This document shows positions 8,813 through 16,850 of a stretch of DNA of 64,000 bases, in pieces. Source of the stretch: Bradyrhizobium aeschynomenes. Lineage in GTDB: Bacteria; Pseudomonadota; Alphaproteobacteria; Rhizobiales; Xanthobacteraceae. The notes beneath the pieces were generated by a model, which did no database searches, was not told the DNA's origin, and saw only the letters and a program-made list of their open reading frames with translations. The DNA is taken from NCBI RefSeq assembly GCF_013178945.1, contig NZ_JABFDM010000008.1, forward strand, positions 249,720 through 313,719. The letters run 5' to 3'. The translations under genes and the position numbers were made by a program. Each line of letters opens with the position of its first letter. The first letter of the stretch is position 1.

Positions 8813-10035
8813 GCCGGCTGCGGCTCCGGCTGTCGCGCGATCGCGACGGCGGGCGAGGTCAGGATCACCAGCGCCTGCAGCCCGAAGATCGCGGCGACGA
8901 GATAGAGACAGACGTCGGCGCCGTAGCGCCCGCCGACGACGGCGCCGAGCAGCGAGCCCAGCGGTCGCGCGCCGTAGCTGAGGATGTTGATGGCCGAGAC
9001 GCGCCCGAGCAGCCCGGCCGGTGTCACCGATTGCCGCAGCGTGGTGGTCGAGATCACCCAGAGGATCGGCCCGGCCCCGAGCATGAAGAAGCTCAGCGCC
9101 GCGAGCAGAGGAGAGGGGACGAACGTCGTCAGCGCCATGACCAGCGCAGCGGCGAAGCCGGTGACCGGACCGAGCCCGATCACGGTGCCGAACGGCAGAC
9201 GCCGCAGGATCCGCGTTGCCAGCAGCGCGCCGCAGACCATGCCGATTCCGAACATCGACAGCACCGTGCCCACACCGCCCGCCGACAGGCCGAGCCGGTG
9301 CACTGCATAGGGCACGAACACGGCAAGCAGCAGGAAGTGCGCGGTGTTGAAGATGAACTGTGTCACGAACACCGGGCGCAGCAGCGCATGGTGAAGCACG
9401 AACGCCGCCCCCTCGCGGATGTCGGCGAGCGGATGGCGGCGGGGCACCGGCGCACGGCTGGGCTCGGCGATGCCGGCAAGGCAGAGTGCCGCGATCAGCG
9501 ACAAGGCTGCGGCCACACCGAATGCCGGCGCGCCGCCGATCCAGCCGACCAGCATGCCGCCCAGTGCGGGGCCGCCGGCAAAGGCAACCGTGCGGGCGAG
9601 CTCGATCCGCGCATTCGCAGTGGCCAGCCGGGCCGGTACCACCAGGCTCGGCACCAGGGCCGGTGCCGCCACGCTGAAGACGACGGTGCCGCACACGGCC
9701 GCGAACCCGAGCGCAGCGAGCAGCGGCAGCGTGAGCACGCCGCTCGCAAACGCCACGAGGATCGCGAGCAGCGCGAGCGCGCGCAGCGCCTCCGCTGCGG
9801 CCATGAGCAGCCGCCGCGGCATACGGTCGGCGAGCAGGCCGGCAGGAATGGCGAACAGCACGAAAGGCGCGGTGAGGGCGGTCTGCAGCAGCCCGGTCTC
9901 GCCCTCGCCGACGCCGAGGGCAAGCACAGCGACGATCGGTGCCGCAGCCAGCGCGATCTGCTCGGCCGATTGCGCCGACAGGTTCGACCAGGCGAGGCGA
10001 TGGAAGCTGGCGGGCAGGGCAGGTGGAGCGGGCAT
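8809..10035 (-). CDS. MFS transporter, EntS/enterobactin-exporter-like
   Basis: This 408-residue protein has about 12 hydrophobic segments and the MFS loop 2-3 motif GLLADRMPRRLLM. The sequence style (Ala/Leu-rich, no antibiotic-specific motif) fits the MFS_3 group that includes EntS. That group exports siderophores or drugs, so the substrate is unknown. The last codons overlap the stop of the universal stress gene in a tail-to-tail arrangement. It begins near a decayed methyltransferase gene. No regulator is adjacent. Confidence 0.82.
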   Translation of the reverse strand: MPAPPALPASFHRLAWSNLSAQSAEQIALAAAPIVAVLALGVGEGETGLLQTALTAPFVLFAIPAGLLADRMPRRLLMAAAEALRALALLAILVAFASGVLTLPLLAALGFAAVCGTVVFSVAAPALVPSLVVPARLATANARIELARTVAFAGGPALGGMLVGWIGGAPAFGVAAALSLIAALCLAGIAEPSRAPVPRRHPLADIREGAAFVLHHALLRPVFVTQFIFNTAHFLLLAVFVPYAVHRLGLSAGGVGTVLSMFGIGMVCGALLATRILRRLPFGTVIGLGPVTGFAAALVMALTTFVPSPLLAALSFFMLGAGPILWVISTTTLRQSVTPAGLLGRVSAINILSYGARPLGSLLGAVVGGRYGADVCLYLVAAIFGLQALVILTSPAVAIARQPEPQPA

Positions 10036-10184
10036 GGCGGAACCTGATGTGATGAGCCAGCATCATCGGCGCGAAGCATCCCGCGCGCCCACCCGCTTTC
10101 CGATCGCGCTGGAGGCCGCTTCCAGGCCGGTGGGCATGATCGGATCGTAGGGCGGCCTCGTTAATCCGTGGGGCCGCGGGCTGG

Positions 10185-10520
10185 TGCAGAGCACCTCGTT
10201 TACGGCCGCCGAAGTCGAGCACGCGCATGCCGGCTTCGCGCGGCGTCCAGAAGGGGACCACCGCCGCCGCATTGTCAGTGGGACGCTTGATCCGATAGTC
10301 TGGATCTACGGCTTCATGGCCATCGTTGTAGATGTGGGTCCTGAACTCCCCGATGTTCCAGTCGTTGAACGCGTCCGTGAACGGAACGCCGCAAGCTGCG
10401 CGGTGCTGATCATAGATCGGCACGCCGGACAGCGGAGCGCATGCGAGGGCTGGCAGGGCCGGTTCATGTCGACGACGCCGTAGCGATAGCCGGGACCGTC
10501 ACAGATCTTGCAGGGCGCAG
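10185..10520 (-). pseudogene. Remnant of a class I SAM methyltransferase with N-terminal Cys-rich motif
   Basis: Three minus-strand reading frames, joined by frameshifts, give one recognisable protein start. The first piece (about 10515 to 10455) reads PCKICDGPGYRYGVVDMNRPC. The second (about 10435 to 10200) reads LSGVPIYDQHRAACGVPFTDAFNDW, then IYNDGHEAVDPDYRIKRP and GMRVLDFGG. The third continues VNEVLC. This is the layout of methyltransferases with a zinc-type CxxC head, a C(x)nCG(x)2FT segment and then SAM motif I (VLDFGG). At least two frameshifts and the loss of everything after motif I mark it as dead. No start codon is in frame with the first piece. Confidence 0.6.
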
Positions 10521-10688
10521 GTGAGTTTGAGACCGAGTTGGGCAGACAGTATGTTGGACCTCATCCGTGGGCAGGTGGCCTGTTCCCGATTCGCGTGCGT
10601 TGCAAACAGGCGACGAAGTCGCAGAGGCGGTCTCGCCCGATGATCAAACGGTATCCGAATAATTCCAAGATCCGCCACAATTCGCTCT

Positions 10689-10703
10689 TGCAAATAAGTT
10701 GCA
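10689..10703. promoter_or_regulatory. Mur-like manganese operator upstream of mntH
   Basis: The sequence TGCAAATAAGTTGCA is a perfect TGCAA-N5-TTGCA inverted repeat that ends 30 bases before the mntH start codon. Rhizobial Mur, a manganese-responsive Fur-family repressor, binds A/T-centred TGCAA/TTGCA palindromes before mntH and sit genes. Its position over the likely promoter fits repression when manganese is sufficient. The palindrome is seen directly; the Mur assignment is inference from family knowledge. Confidence 0.6.
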
Positions 10704-10733
10704 TTAAAGGTCGGTTTCGTTCAGGATGACGGC

Positions 10734-12116
10734 ATGGACGCAAAATCGTCAGACCTTTCGCAGCTGCATGCCATGGTTCCGCCGAGCGACCGCCCGATGA
10801 CGGGGGGATGGCGCGGCGAGCGCGGTGAGCCGTCTCTGGGCGACATGTTCGCGACGGTCCGCACCGCAACCAAGGGATCGCTCTGGCGAAAGCTGCTGGC
10901 GTTCCTCGGACCCGGCTATCTGGTCGCGGTCGGCTACATGGACCCCGGCAATTGGGCTACGTCACTCGCGGGCGGGTCCAAGTTCGGATACGTGCTGCTT
11001 TCGGTCGCGCTGCTGTCCAACCTGATGGCGATCGTGCTGCAGTCGCTGTGCACGCGGCTCGGCGTCGCCACCGGCCGCGACCTGGCCCAGGCCTGTCGCG
11101 ACTCGACCCCGCGCTGGGTCTCGGTCCCGCTGTGGCTGTCGGCGGAGATCGCGATCACCGCGACCGACCTCGCCGAGGTCATCGGCACGGCGATTGGTCT
11201 CAGCCTGCTGTTCGGGCTGCCCCTGTCGATCGGGGTCTGTGTCACCGCCCTCGACGTCTTCCTGATCCTGGCGTTGCAGGCGTTCGGCTTTCGCTGGATC
11301 GAGGCGTTCGTGGTCGCGCTGCTCGGCATCATCGCGCTCTGCTTTGCGATCCAGATCGCCATGGCGCAGCCGGACTGGGCCCTGGTGATCAAGGGCTTCG
11401 TGCCGAGCAGCCAGCTGATTGCCAATCCGGAGATGCTCTATCTCGCGCTCGGCATTCTCGGCGCCACGGTAATGCCGCACAATCTGTACCTCCATTCGGG
11501 GCTGGTGCAGACCCGTGGCTATGGCGACAGTCCCGCGGAGAAGCGCGAGGCGATCACGCTTTCGACGATCGACTCCACGATCGCGCTGTGTCTGGCGTTG
11601 ACCATCAATGCCTCCATTCTGATTCTGGCGGCGGCGACGTTCCACCGGACCGGGCAGCTCGACGTCGCCGAGCTCGATCAGGCGCATTCGTTCCTGGCTC
11701 CCTTGCTGGGATCGACGCTGGCTCCGACATTGTTTGCGATCGCGCTGCTGTGCTGCGGCCTCAATTCGACGATCACAGCGACCTTGTCAGGTCAGATCGT
11801 GATGGAAGGATTTCTCCATTGGCGCATCGCGCCGTGGCTGCGCCGCCTGATCACCCGCATGATCGCCATCGTGCCGGCCGTGGTGGTGACGATCTGGGCC
11901 GGCGAGAAGGCCACCGGGCAGCTGCTGATTCTCAGTCAGGTCGTGCTCAGCCTGCAGTTGCCGTTCGCGATCGTGCCGCTGGTCCTGCTCACCGCGAGCC
12001 AAGCGAAGATGGGACAATTCGTGGCGCCACGCTGGCTCACGGCGATTGCGACTCTGATCGCGGTCGTGATCATCGCCCTCAACGCCAAGCTGGTGTGGGA
12101 TCTGGCCACGGGATGA
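10734..12116 (+). CDS. mntH: Manganese transporter, Nramp family
   Basis: This 460-residue proton-coupled Mn2+ (and Fe2+) importer sits in the inner membrane. A hydrophilic N-terminus of about 50 residues is followed by 11 or so membrane helices. The TM1 metal site is visible as MDPGNWATSLAGG. The TM6 site is GATVMPHNLYLHSGLVQTR with the Met-Pro-His signature. AGGA lies 7 bases before the ATG. MntH is the main high-affinity Mn importer in Bradyrhizobium. The operator-like palindrome 30 bases upstream suggests Mur control. The gene ends at a large inverted repeat shared with convergent bpt. Confidence 0.95.
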   Translation: MDAKSSDLSQLHAMVPPSDRPMTGGWRGERGEPSLGDMFATVRTATKGSLWRKLLAFLGPGYLVAVGYMDPGNWATSLAGGSKFGYVLLSVALLSNLMAIVLQSLCTRLGVATGRDLAQACRDSTPRWVSVPLWLSAEIAITATDLAEVIGTAIGLSLLFGLPLSIGVCVTALDVFLILALQAFGFRWIEAFVVALLGIIALCFAIQIAMAQPDWALVIKGFVPSSQLIANPEMLYLALGILGATVMPHNLYLHSGLVQTRGYGDSPAEKREAITLSTIDSTIALCLALTINASILILAAATFHRTGQLDVAELDQAHSFLAPLLGSTLAPTLFAIALLCCGLNSTITATLSGQIVMEGFLHWRIAPWLRRLITRMIAIVPAVVVTIWAGEKATGQLLILSQVVLSLQLPFAIVPLVLLTASQAKMGQFVAPRWLTAIATLIAVVIIALNAKLVWDLATG

Positions 12117-12119
12117 TGT

Positions 12120-12199
12120 GAGGCGAATGGCGAATAGGAGTAGCGGATAGGGGAAGTTGGAAGCGCGCTATCCGCTACTCCTATTCGTCATTCGCCCTC
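12120..12199. repeat. Long hairpin-forming inverted repeat between mntH and bpt
   Basis: The left arm (12120-12150) and right arm (12168-12199) are near-perfect reverse complements of about 30 bases. They are built from the tandem theme GCGAATRGCGAATAGGAGTAGCGGATAG and separated by 17 bases. The element fills the gap between two convergent genes, so it could serve as a bidirectional transcription stop. Similar GCGAATAGGGAGTAGCGAATAG repeats are, to my knowledge, dispersed in Bradyrhizobium genomes. Confidence 0.85.
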
Positions 12200-12201
12200 T
12201 T

Positions 12202-12978
12202 TCACTCCTGCGGCTCTGGCGCAGTGTCGCCTTCGGCGTCCACGCGGAGCCAGCCGGCCGCTGCAAGCCGCTGCTGCGGCAGATAGCGGCTCTTGTAGTC
12301 CATCTTCTTCGAGCCTTCGATCCAGTAGCCGAGATAGACGTAAGGCAGTCCCTGGCGCCGCGCCCGCGCGATGTGGTCGAGGATCATGAAGGTGCCGAGC
12401 GAGCGCGTGGTCTCGGACGGGTCGAAGAACGAGTACACCATCGAAAGGCCGTCGCTGAGCACGTCGGTCAGGGCGACCGCGACCAGCTCGCCGCCCCTGG
12501 CGTTCGGACCGTTGCTCAGGTTGCGGCGGCGGTACTCGATGATTCTCGTCTCGACATGGCTGTCCTCGACCATCATGGCGTAATCGAGCACCGTCATGTC
12601 GGCCATGCCGCCATGGCGATGGCGCTGATCGAGATAGCCGCGGAAGATCGAATATTGCTCGGACGTCGGTACCGCGCTGCGCTGCTCGCCGATCAGGTCG
12701 GAATTGCGCGCGAGCACCTTGCGGAAGTTACGCGAGGGACGGAATTCGTTGGCGATCACGCGGACCGACACGCAGGCCCGGCACTGATCGCAGGCCGGCC
12801 GGTAGGCGATCGACTGGCTGCGGCGGAAGCCGCCATGGGTGAGGAGGTCGTTGAGATCGGTCGCCTTGTCGCCGACCAGATGCGTGAACACCTTGCGTTC
12901 CTGCCGGCCCGGCAGATACGGGCAGGGCGACGGCGCGGTCAGGTAGAATTGCGGGGTGTCACGCGAGTGCTGGGTCAA
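12202..12978 (-). CDS. bpt: Aspartate/glutamate leucyltransferase (Bpt, ATE family)
   Basis: This 258-residue enzyme transfers leucine from Leu-tRNA to N-terminal Asp or Glu, creating a destabilising residue for the ClpS/ClpAP N-end rule pathway. The N-terminal ATE domain shows FYLTAPSPCPYLPGRQERKVFTHL and the Cys cluster AYRPACDQCRACVSVRV. The C-terminal GNAT-like domain contains MVYSFFDP, RSLGTFMILDHIARAR and YVYLGYWIEGSKKMDYKSRYLP. The length matches the bacterial family. It converges on mntH across the inverted repeat. A separate RDD gene lies upstream on the same strand. Confidence 0.93.
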   Translation of the reverse strand: MTQHSRDTPQFYLTAPSPCPYLPGRQERKVFTHLVGDKATDLNDLLTHGGFRRSQSIAYRPACDQCRACVSVRVIANEFRPSRNFRKVLARNSDLIGEQRSAVPTSEQYSIFRGYLDQRHRHGGMADMTVLDYAMMVEDSHVETRIIEYRRRNLSNGPNARGGELVAVALTDVLSDGLSMVYSFFDPSETTRSLGTFMILDHIARARRQGLPYVYLGYWIEGSKKMDYKSRYLPQQRLAAAGWLRVDAEGDTAPEPQE

Positions 12979-13066
12979 GGAACGTCGTGAGCCTCCGAGG
13001 CGGTCAACAACAGAATTGCGCTCCGAAGCCGGCCGGTCAATCGGTTTTGATGGGTCACCTGCGGTC

Positions 13067-13615
13067 TCACCACGTCCGAGCCGGCTGGGCGGGTTGCGAG
13101 CGGACCGACGTATTGATGACGACCGTGCCGAGCACGTAATCGTGCAGCAGCCGGCGGCGTCCGTTGAACAATCCGATCAGCAGGATGAAGGGCGACAGCG
13201 CCGATACTGAGATCCAGAAGCACACCGCATGCACGGCACCGAGCACAAAGTAGCCGGGCGCGCCGTACCAGGTCCGCAGCTCCAGATCCATGACCCGCAT
13301 GCCGATCGTTGCCGAGTTCGGCCCGCCGATGGTCGCGCCATAGTAGACGATCGCCCAGATCACCGAGGCTGGCGAGACCAGCCAGAACAGCGCCCAGCCG
13401 AGGCCGAGCGTGACCACGCCGAAGACGGCAATGAAGATGACAGCCAGGATAACGGGGACCGCGAGCACCAGGAGGTCGATCAAGAACGCAATCATCCGCC
13501 GCGTCAGCACGCCGCGAAACAGCTCCAGCTGCTGATGGGGATCATAGGCATGCGGCCGCGGACTCGTCCCGCCACTGGACCAGCCGTGGTCGTTGCCGGG
13601 GCTCGCAGACGCCAT
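13067..13615 (-). CDS. RDD family membrane protein
   Basis: This 182-residue protein has an RDD domain. The first helix starts TRRMIAFLIDLLVLAVPV, with the Arg/Asp signature. A second hydrophobic block and the loop GGPNSATIGMRVMDLELR follow. A third helix, CFWISVSALSPFILLIGLF, ends in NGRRRLLHDYVLGTVVI. The start at 13615 has GGGAGGG seven bases upstream; the longest frame begins 28 codons earlier with no such signal. RDD proteins are poorly understood, and some are Na+ or compatible-solute transporters. It lies just upstream of bpt on the same strand, with an 88-base gap. Confidence 0.85.
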   Translation of the reverse strand: MASASPGNDHGWSSGGTSPRPHAYDPHQQLELFRGVLTRRMIAFLIDLLVLAVPVILAVIFIAVFGVVTLGLGWALFWLVSPASVIWAIVYYGATIGGPNSATIGMRVMDLELRTWYGAPGYFVLGAVHAVCFWISVSALSPFILLIGLFNGRRRLLHDYVLGTVVINTSVRSQPAQPARTW

Positions 13616-13777
13616 CGATGGACCCTCCCGAATTGGCAACCAGGACATGGGAACAGCACGCGCGCTTGCAAGAGGCGATCCTTGCAATGCGCGCGGCAAA
13701 TTTCCGGCGTTTTCGCGATCTATTGCGCGGAGAGCCGCATGTCCGGGCGTCGAAACCGCACGGCGCGTCGGGTCCGC

Positions 13778-14839
13778 TCAGCCGTGGCGGCGCAGCCGCT
13801 CGGCGGCCTGAGGCGCGAAATAGGTCAGGACGCCGTCGGCGCCGGCGCGCTTGAAGGCGAGCAGGCTCTCCATCATCGCCCGGTCGCCGTCGATCCAGCC
13901 ATTGTTGGCGGCCGCCGCGATCATCGCATATTCGCCCGACACCTGGTAGGCGAAGGTCGGCATGGCGAACGTGTCCTTCACCCGCCTGACGACGTCGAGA
14001 TAGGGCATGCCCGGCTTGACCATCACCATGTCCGCGCCCTCGGCGATGTCGAGCTCGACCTCGCGCAGCGCCTCGTCGCTGTTGGCGCTGTCCATCTGAT
14101 AGGTGCGCTTGTCGCCGGTCAGCGTCTTGGCCGAGCCGATCGCGTCACGGAACGGGCCATAGAAGGCTGAGGCGTATTTGGCCGCATAGGCCATGATCTG
14201 CACGTCGAGGAAGCCCGACTGGTCCAGCGCCTGGCGGATGGCGCCGACCCGGCCGTCCATCATGTCGGAGGGCGCGATGATGTCGCAGCCGGCTTCGGCC
14301 TGGACGAGGGCCTGACGCACCAGCACCGCGACGGTCTCGTCGTTGAGAATGCGGCCGTCCTTGAGCAGGCCATCATGGCCGTGGCTGGTGAATGGATCCA
14401 GCGCCACGTCGCAGAGCACGCCGATCTCCGGAAACTCCTTCTTGATGGCGCGCACGGCCTGGCAGACCAGATTGTCAGGGTTGCACGCCTCCGAGCCGTG
14501 CTCGTCGCGCAGCGACGGCTCGGTGTAGGGGAACAGCGCAATGCAGGGGATGTCCAGCTTGGCGGCGCGCTCGGCGTCGCGGACGATCTCGTCGACGCTC
14601 AGCCGCTCGACGCCCGGCATCGAGGCCACCGTGCTGCGGGTGCGGTCGCCTTGCACGACGAACAGCGGCCAGATCAGGTCGTCGGTCGTCAGCACGTTCT
14701 CGCGCACCATCCGGCGCGCCCATTCGGCCTTGCGGTTGCGCCGCGGCCGGATGGTCAGATCGAGCACCGGCGGTGCTCCCGCCGCCGGGTTACGCGCAAC
14801 GTCGCGCAGGTCGATCGGGCGCCCGAATTTGATCGCCAT
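13778..14839 (-). CDS. hemB: Delta-aminolevulinic acid dehydratase (porphobilinogen synthase)
   Basis: This 353-residue enzyme condenses two 5-aminolevulinates to porphobilinogen in haem synthesis. The Schiff-base lysines lie in AAKYASAFYGPFRDA and MVKPGMPYLDVVR. The metal segment reads VLCDVALDPFTSHGHDG, with Ala and Asp where zinc enzymes have the Cys triad. This is the magnesium-dependent type known from Bradyrhizobium. The ATG giving MAIKFGRP is preferred over one 20 codons earlier. A palindrome lies 43-60 bases upstream of this start. The DUF6163 gene is divergent from it, about 230 bases away. Confidence 0.96.
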   Translation of the reverse strand: MAIKFGRPIDLRDVARNPAAGAPPVLDLTIRPRRNRKAEWARRMVRENVLTTDDLIWPLFVVQGDRTRSTVASMPGVERLSVDEIVRDAERAAKLDIPCIALFPYTEPSLRDEHGSEACNPDNLVCQAVRAIKKEFPEIGVLCDVALDPFTSHGHDGLLKDGRILNDETVAVLVRQALVQAEAGCDIIAPSDMMDGRVGAIRQALDQSGFLDVQIMAYAAKYASAFYGPFRDAIGSAKTLTGDKRTYQMDSANSDEALREVELDIAEGADMVMVKPGMPYLDVVRRVKDTFAMPTFAYQVSGEYAMIAAAANNGWIDGDRAMMESLLAFKRAGADGVLTYFAPQAAERLRRHG

Positions 14840-14881
14840 GGGGTGCTGGCTCCTTGAGCTGGCCGGCGAGCCGGATTTGAT

Positions 14882-14899
14882 TTGTTGGTATTCCAACAA
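14882..14899. promoter_or_regulatory. Perfect 18-bp palindrome upstream of hemB
   Basis: TTGTTGGTATTCCAACAA has 7-base arms (TTGTTGG/CCAACAA) around TATT and lies 43-60 bases upstream of the hemB ATG, in the divergent hemB/DUF6163 interval. Its position suits a repressor or iron-responsive operator. Irr controls hemB in Bradyrhizobium, but this palindrome does not match the usual Irr box (TTTAGAA-type arms). The regulator is therefore unknown. Confidence 0.5.
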
Positions 14900-15067
14900 T
14901 CTGTAGCACTTCGCCCTCCGCCCGTCACTTGACCTGACGCAAGTGGTCCGGGTTGATTTCCGGCCGGGTTGATTTCACGGTGCGGGATGGCCAAGAACGG
15001 CCCAGAATCGCCATCCTCCTGGTCTTGAGAGGTCCTATGTTCCCCATGACGATCTGCCTGAGCCGCC

Positions 15068-15535
15068 ATGCCTGAGATCCCCTCGGCGCGAGACCTGGCG
15101 CGCGACAATGCCGCCATGTCCATTGCCGCCATGTCCTCAGATCGGCGCGAGGGTGACGAGAACGTCTGGACGCGGCGGCTCGTGCTGTTCCTGCGCGTCA
15201 TGGCGATGCTGTCGATCGTCAAGGGACTTTATCACTGGGCGCAGGTGACCGGCTTCATCGGCGGTGAGGACGATGCGTTCGAGAACCAGGCCATGGCCTG
15301 GCAGGCCGCTACCGTCTATTTCGCGGTGATCGAGCTGGTCGCCGCCGTGGGCCTGTGGCTGGCGACGCCGTGGGGAGCGGTGGTGTGGCTTACCACGGTG
15401 GTCTCGATGGCGGTGATCGAGCTGATGTTCCCGGGCATCTATGGTGGCAATCTGGTGGTGGTTGCCGGCGAGGCGGTCATGCTTGCCGCCTATCTCGTAT
15501 TGGCCTGGATGGCTGCGCGCGAGCGACCACCCTAG
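15068..15535 (+). CDS. DUF6163 family integral membrane protein
   Basis: This 155-residue protein of unknown function has a hydrophilic head of about 35 residues and then four hydrophobic segments (LVLFLRVMAMLSIVKGLYHW, ATVYFAVIELVAAVGLWLA, VVWLTTVVSMAVIELMF and VVVAGEAVMLAAYLVLAWM). In alphaproteobacteria this family is commonly found beside hemB and an LdtR-type regulator, as here, which suggests a shared cell-envelope role. Several ATGs sit in the first 23 codons, so the start could be 15116 or 15131. No enzymatic motif is visible. Confidence 0.75.
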   Translation: MPEIPSARDLARDNAAMSIAAMSSDRREGDENVWTRRLVLFLRVMAMLSIVKGLYHWAQVTGFIGGEDDAFENQAMAWQAATVYFAVIELVAAVGLWLATPWGAVVWLTTVVSMAVIELMFPGIYGGNLVVVAGEAVMLAAYLVLAWMAARERPP

Positions 15536-15894
15536 GTGGTGCGTTCCAATCGTTGCCCGGCGTAAATCCTTTCAACGCATTGCGGGTAATGTTTCGAACA
15601 CCTTAAGAGCGTTTGCCACAGCTGTTACAGACACCTTAGCGTGCAAGCCGTAGCTGTTTTGGAATGCGACAGCGGGATGAAACGAACCGCGAACATCGCC
15701 TCTCGACCGTCAACGGACTCTTGCAAAAGCCTCTGTAATTACTGAGTTAAAAGACGATTCACTCTCCGCGATTCATTCTCTCTTTATGCTCTTATTTAAG
15801 GCGATCTTCAAAGCACGCCCCTTAAGTTCGCTCTATCAGACGGGACACAAGTTTCGTCGAATAAGTCGACAAAAACGACGACAGGGGAAGTGTC
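15536..15894. other. Intergenic region upstream of ldtR
   Basis: This 359-base stretch has no credible gene. Its second half is unusually AT-rich for the window (around 15735-15860) and contains ACTGAGTTAAAAGACG and TTATTTAAGG blocks, consistent with promoters for ldtR. The end has GACAGGGGAAGTG before the ldtR start. No RNA gene or riboswitch was recognised. Confidence 0.6.
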
Positions 15895-16407
15895 ATGATG
15901 AAAGCCGTTGCGACGGCCGTGGAGACTGCTGCGCCGGGTCAGGGCGGCACCGTCCAGTCGCTCTATCTGGAAGCCCTGACGCTGGTGGAGCGGCTGCATC
16001 GCCGCCTGCTCGACGTCATCAAGGACGAGTTCGATCGTCGCGGTCGTTCCGACATCAACTCGGTCCAGGCGCTCTTGCTCTATAACATCGGCGACAAGGA
16101 GCTGACCGCGGGCGAGCTGCGCACGCGCGGTTACTATCTCGGCTCCAACGTCTCCTACAACCTGAAGAAGCTGGTCGAGCTCGGTTTCCTCGATCACCAG
16201 CGCTCGCGCGTCGATCGCCGCTCGGTCCGCATCCGCCTCACGCCGCAGGGGCAGGAGATCCGCCGCATCGTCGACTCGCTGTATCAGAAGCACGTCAAGA
16301 CCGTGGAGCAGGTCGGCGGCATTTCGAGCGAGGAGTTCTCCACGCTGAACAAGTCGCTGCATCGCCTCGAGCGGTTCTGGACCGACCAGATCCTGTATCG
16401 GCTCTGA
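15895..16407 (+). CDS. ldtR: MarR-family transcriptional regulator LdtR
   Basis: This 170-residue dimeric winged-helix regulator has a recognition region TAGELRTRGYYLGSNVSYNLKKLVELGFLDHQRSRVDRRSVRIRLTPQG, which is the MarR wing. The flanking helices LYLEALTLVERLHRRLLDVIKDEFDR and LNKSLHRLERFWTDQILYRL would dimerise. LdtR of Liberibacter and related alphaproteobacteria controls an L,D-transpeptidase gene and osmotic tolerance. The sequence and the DUF6163 neighbour support the name. GGGGAAGTG lies before the start, and a strong terminator follows 77 bases after the stop. Confidence 0.88.
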   Translation: MMKAVATAVETAAPGQGGTVQSLYLEALTLVERLHRRLLDVIKDEFDRRGRSDINSVQALLLYNIGDKELTAGELRTRGYYLGSNVSYNLKKLVELGFLDHQRSRVDRRSVRIRLTPQGQEIRRIVDSLYQKHVKTVEQVGGISSEEFSTLNKSLHRLERFWTDQILYRL

Positions 16408-16484
16408 CACGCGCACATCGTTTCGGTTGAGCCGGCCTCCCATCGCGGAGATTCAAGACCGGACAGCCGTCTGAGTTCGACCTT

Positions 16485-16519
16485 GCGTCGGTCCCGCTGG
16501 GGCCGGCGCTTTTTCTTTT
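16485..16519 (+). terminator. Rho-independent terminator after ldtR
   Basis: GCGTCGGTCCC (16485-16495) pairs with GGGGCCGGCGC (16499-16509) as an 11-pair stem with two G-T pairs and a 3-base loop. It is followed directly by TTTTTCTTTT. Confidence 0.85.
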
Positions 16520-16607
16520 GGTATTTCTATTCGCTGTTGCGAGAAACTTTCGCTCTGAACTGGAACCAACCAGGCTGCCACGACTTGTCCCCGCCGGAGG
16601 TTGGATC

Positions 16608-16832
16608 ATGCTGCACGATCGCGGAATGCAGGTGATGAACGTGGAGGTGGTCGCCGACTCCTACGCGATCGCGGCAAACTATCTGCGCCTGTCAGGTGCG
16701 CTGCCGGACACGATCACGCCGAACGAGCAGCTCGTCGACATCATCGTGCAGCTGATCCACCGCGGAGAATTCAACAAGCTCAGGCTCGCGAACAAGGCGA
16801 TCTCGATGTTCGAGATGGCGCACTCGGCCTGA
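16608..16832 (+). CDS. Small conserved hypothetical protein (74 aa)
   Basis: The protein begins MLHDRGMQVMNVEVVADSYAIAANYLRLSGALPD and ends with an amphipathic helix LVDIIVQLIHRGEFNKLRLANKAISMFE. It is cytoplasmic, with no signal peptide or membrane segment. The start is fixed by GGAGG seven bases upstream; an upstream in-frame start at 16518 lacks such a signal. It sits 18 bases before another small gene on the same strand, so the two are probably co-transcribed. The function is unknown, and I do not recognise a named domain. Confidence 0.7.
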   Translation: MLHDRGMQVMNVEVVADSYAIAANYLRLSGALPDTITPNEQLVDIIVQLIHRGEFNKLRLANKAISMFEMAHSA

Positions 16833-16850
16833 CGATCAAGAGGGGATGAT

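Noticed and set aside
8354..10423. A 689-codon minus-strand frame overlapping the MFS gene
   Set aside because: Most of it is Arg/Ala-rich antisense to uspA and out of frame with the MFS gene. Only its start belongs to the methyltransferase remnant.
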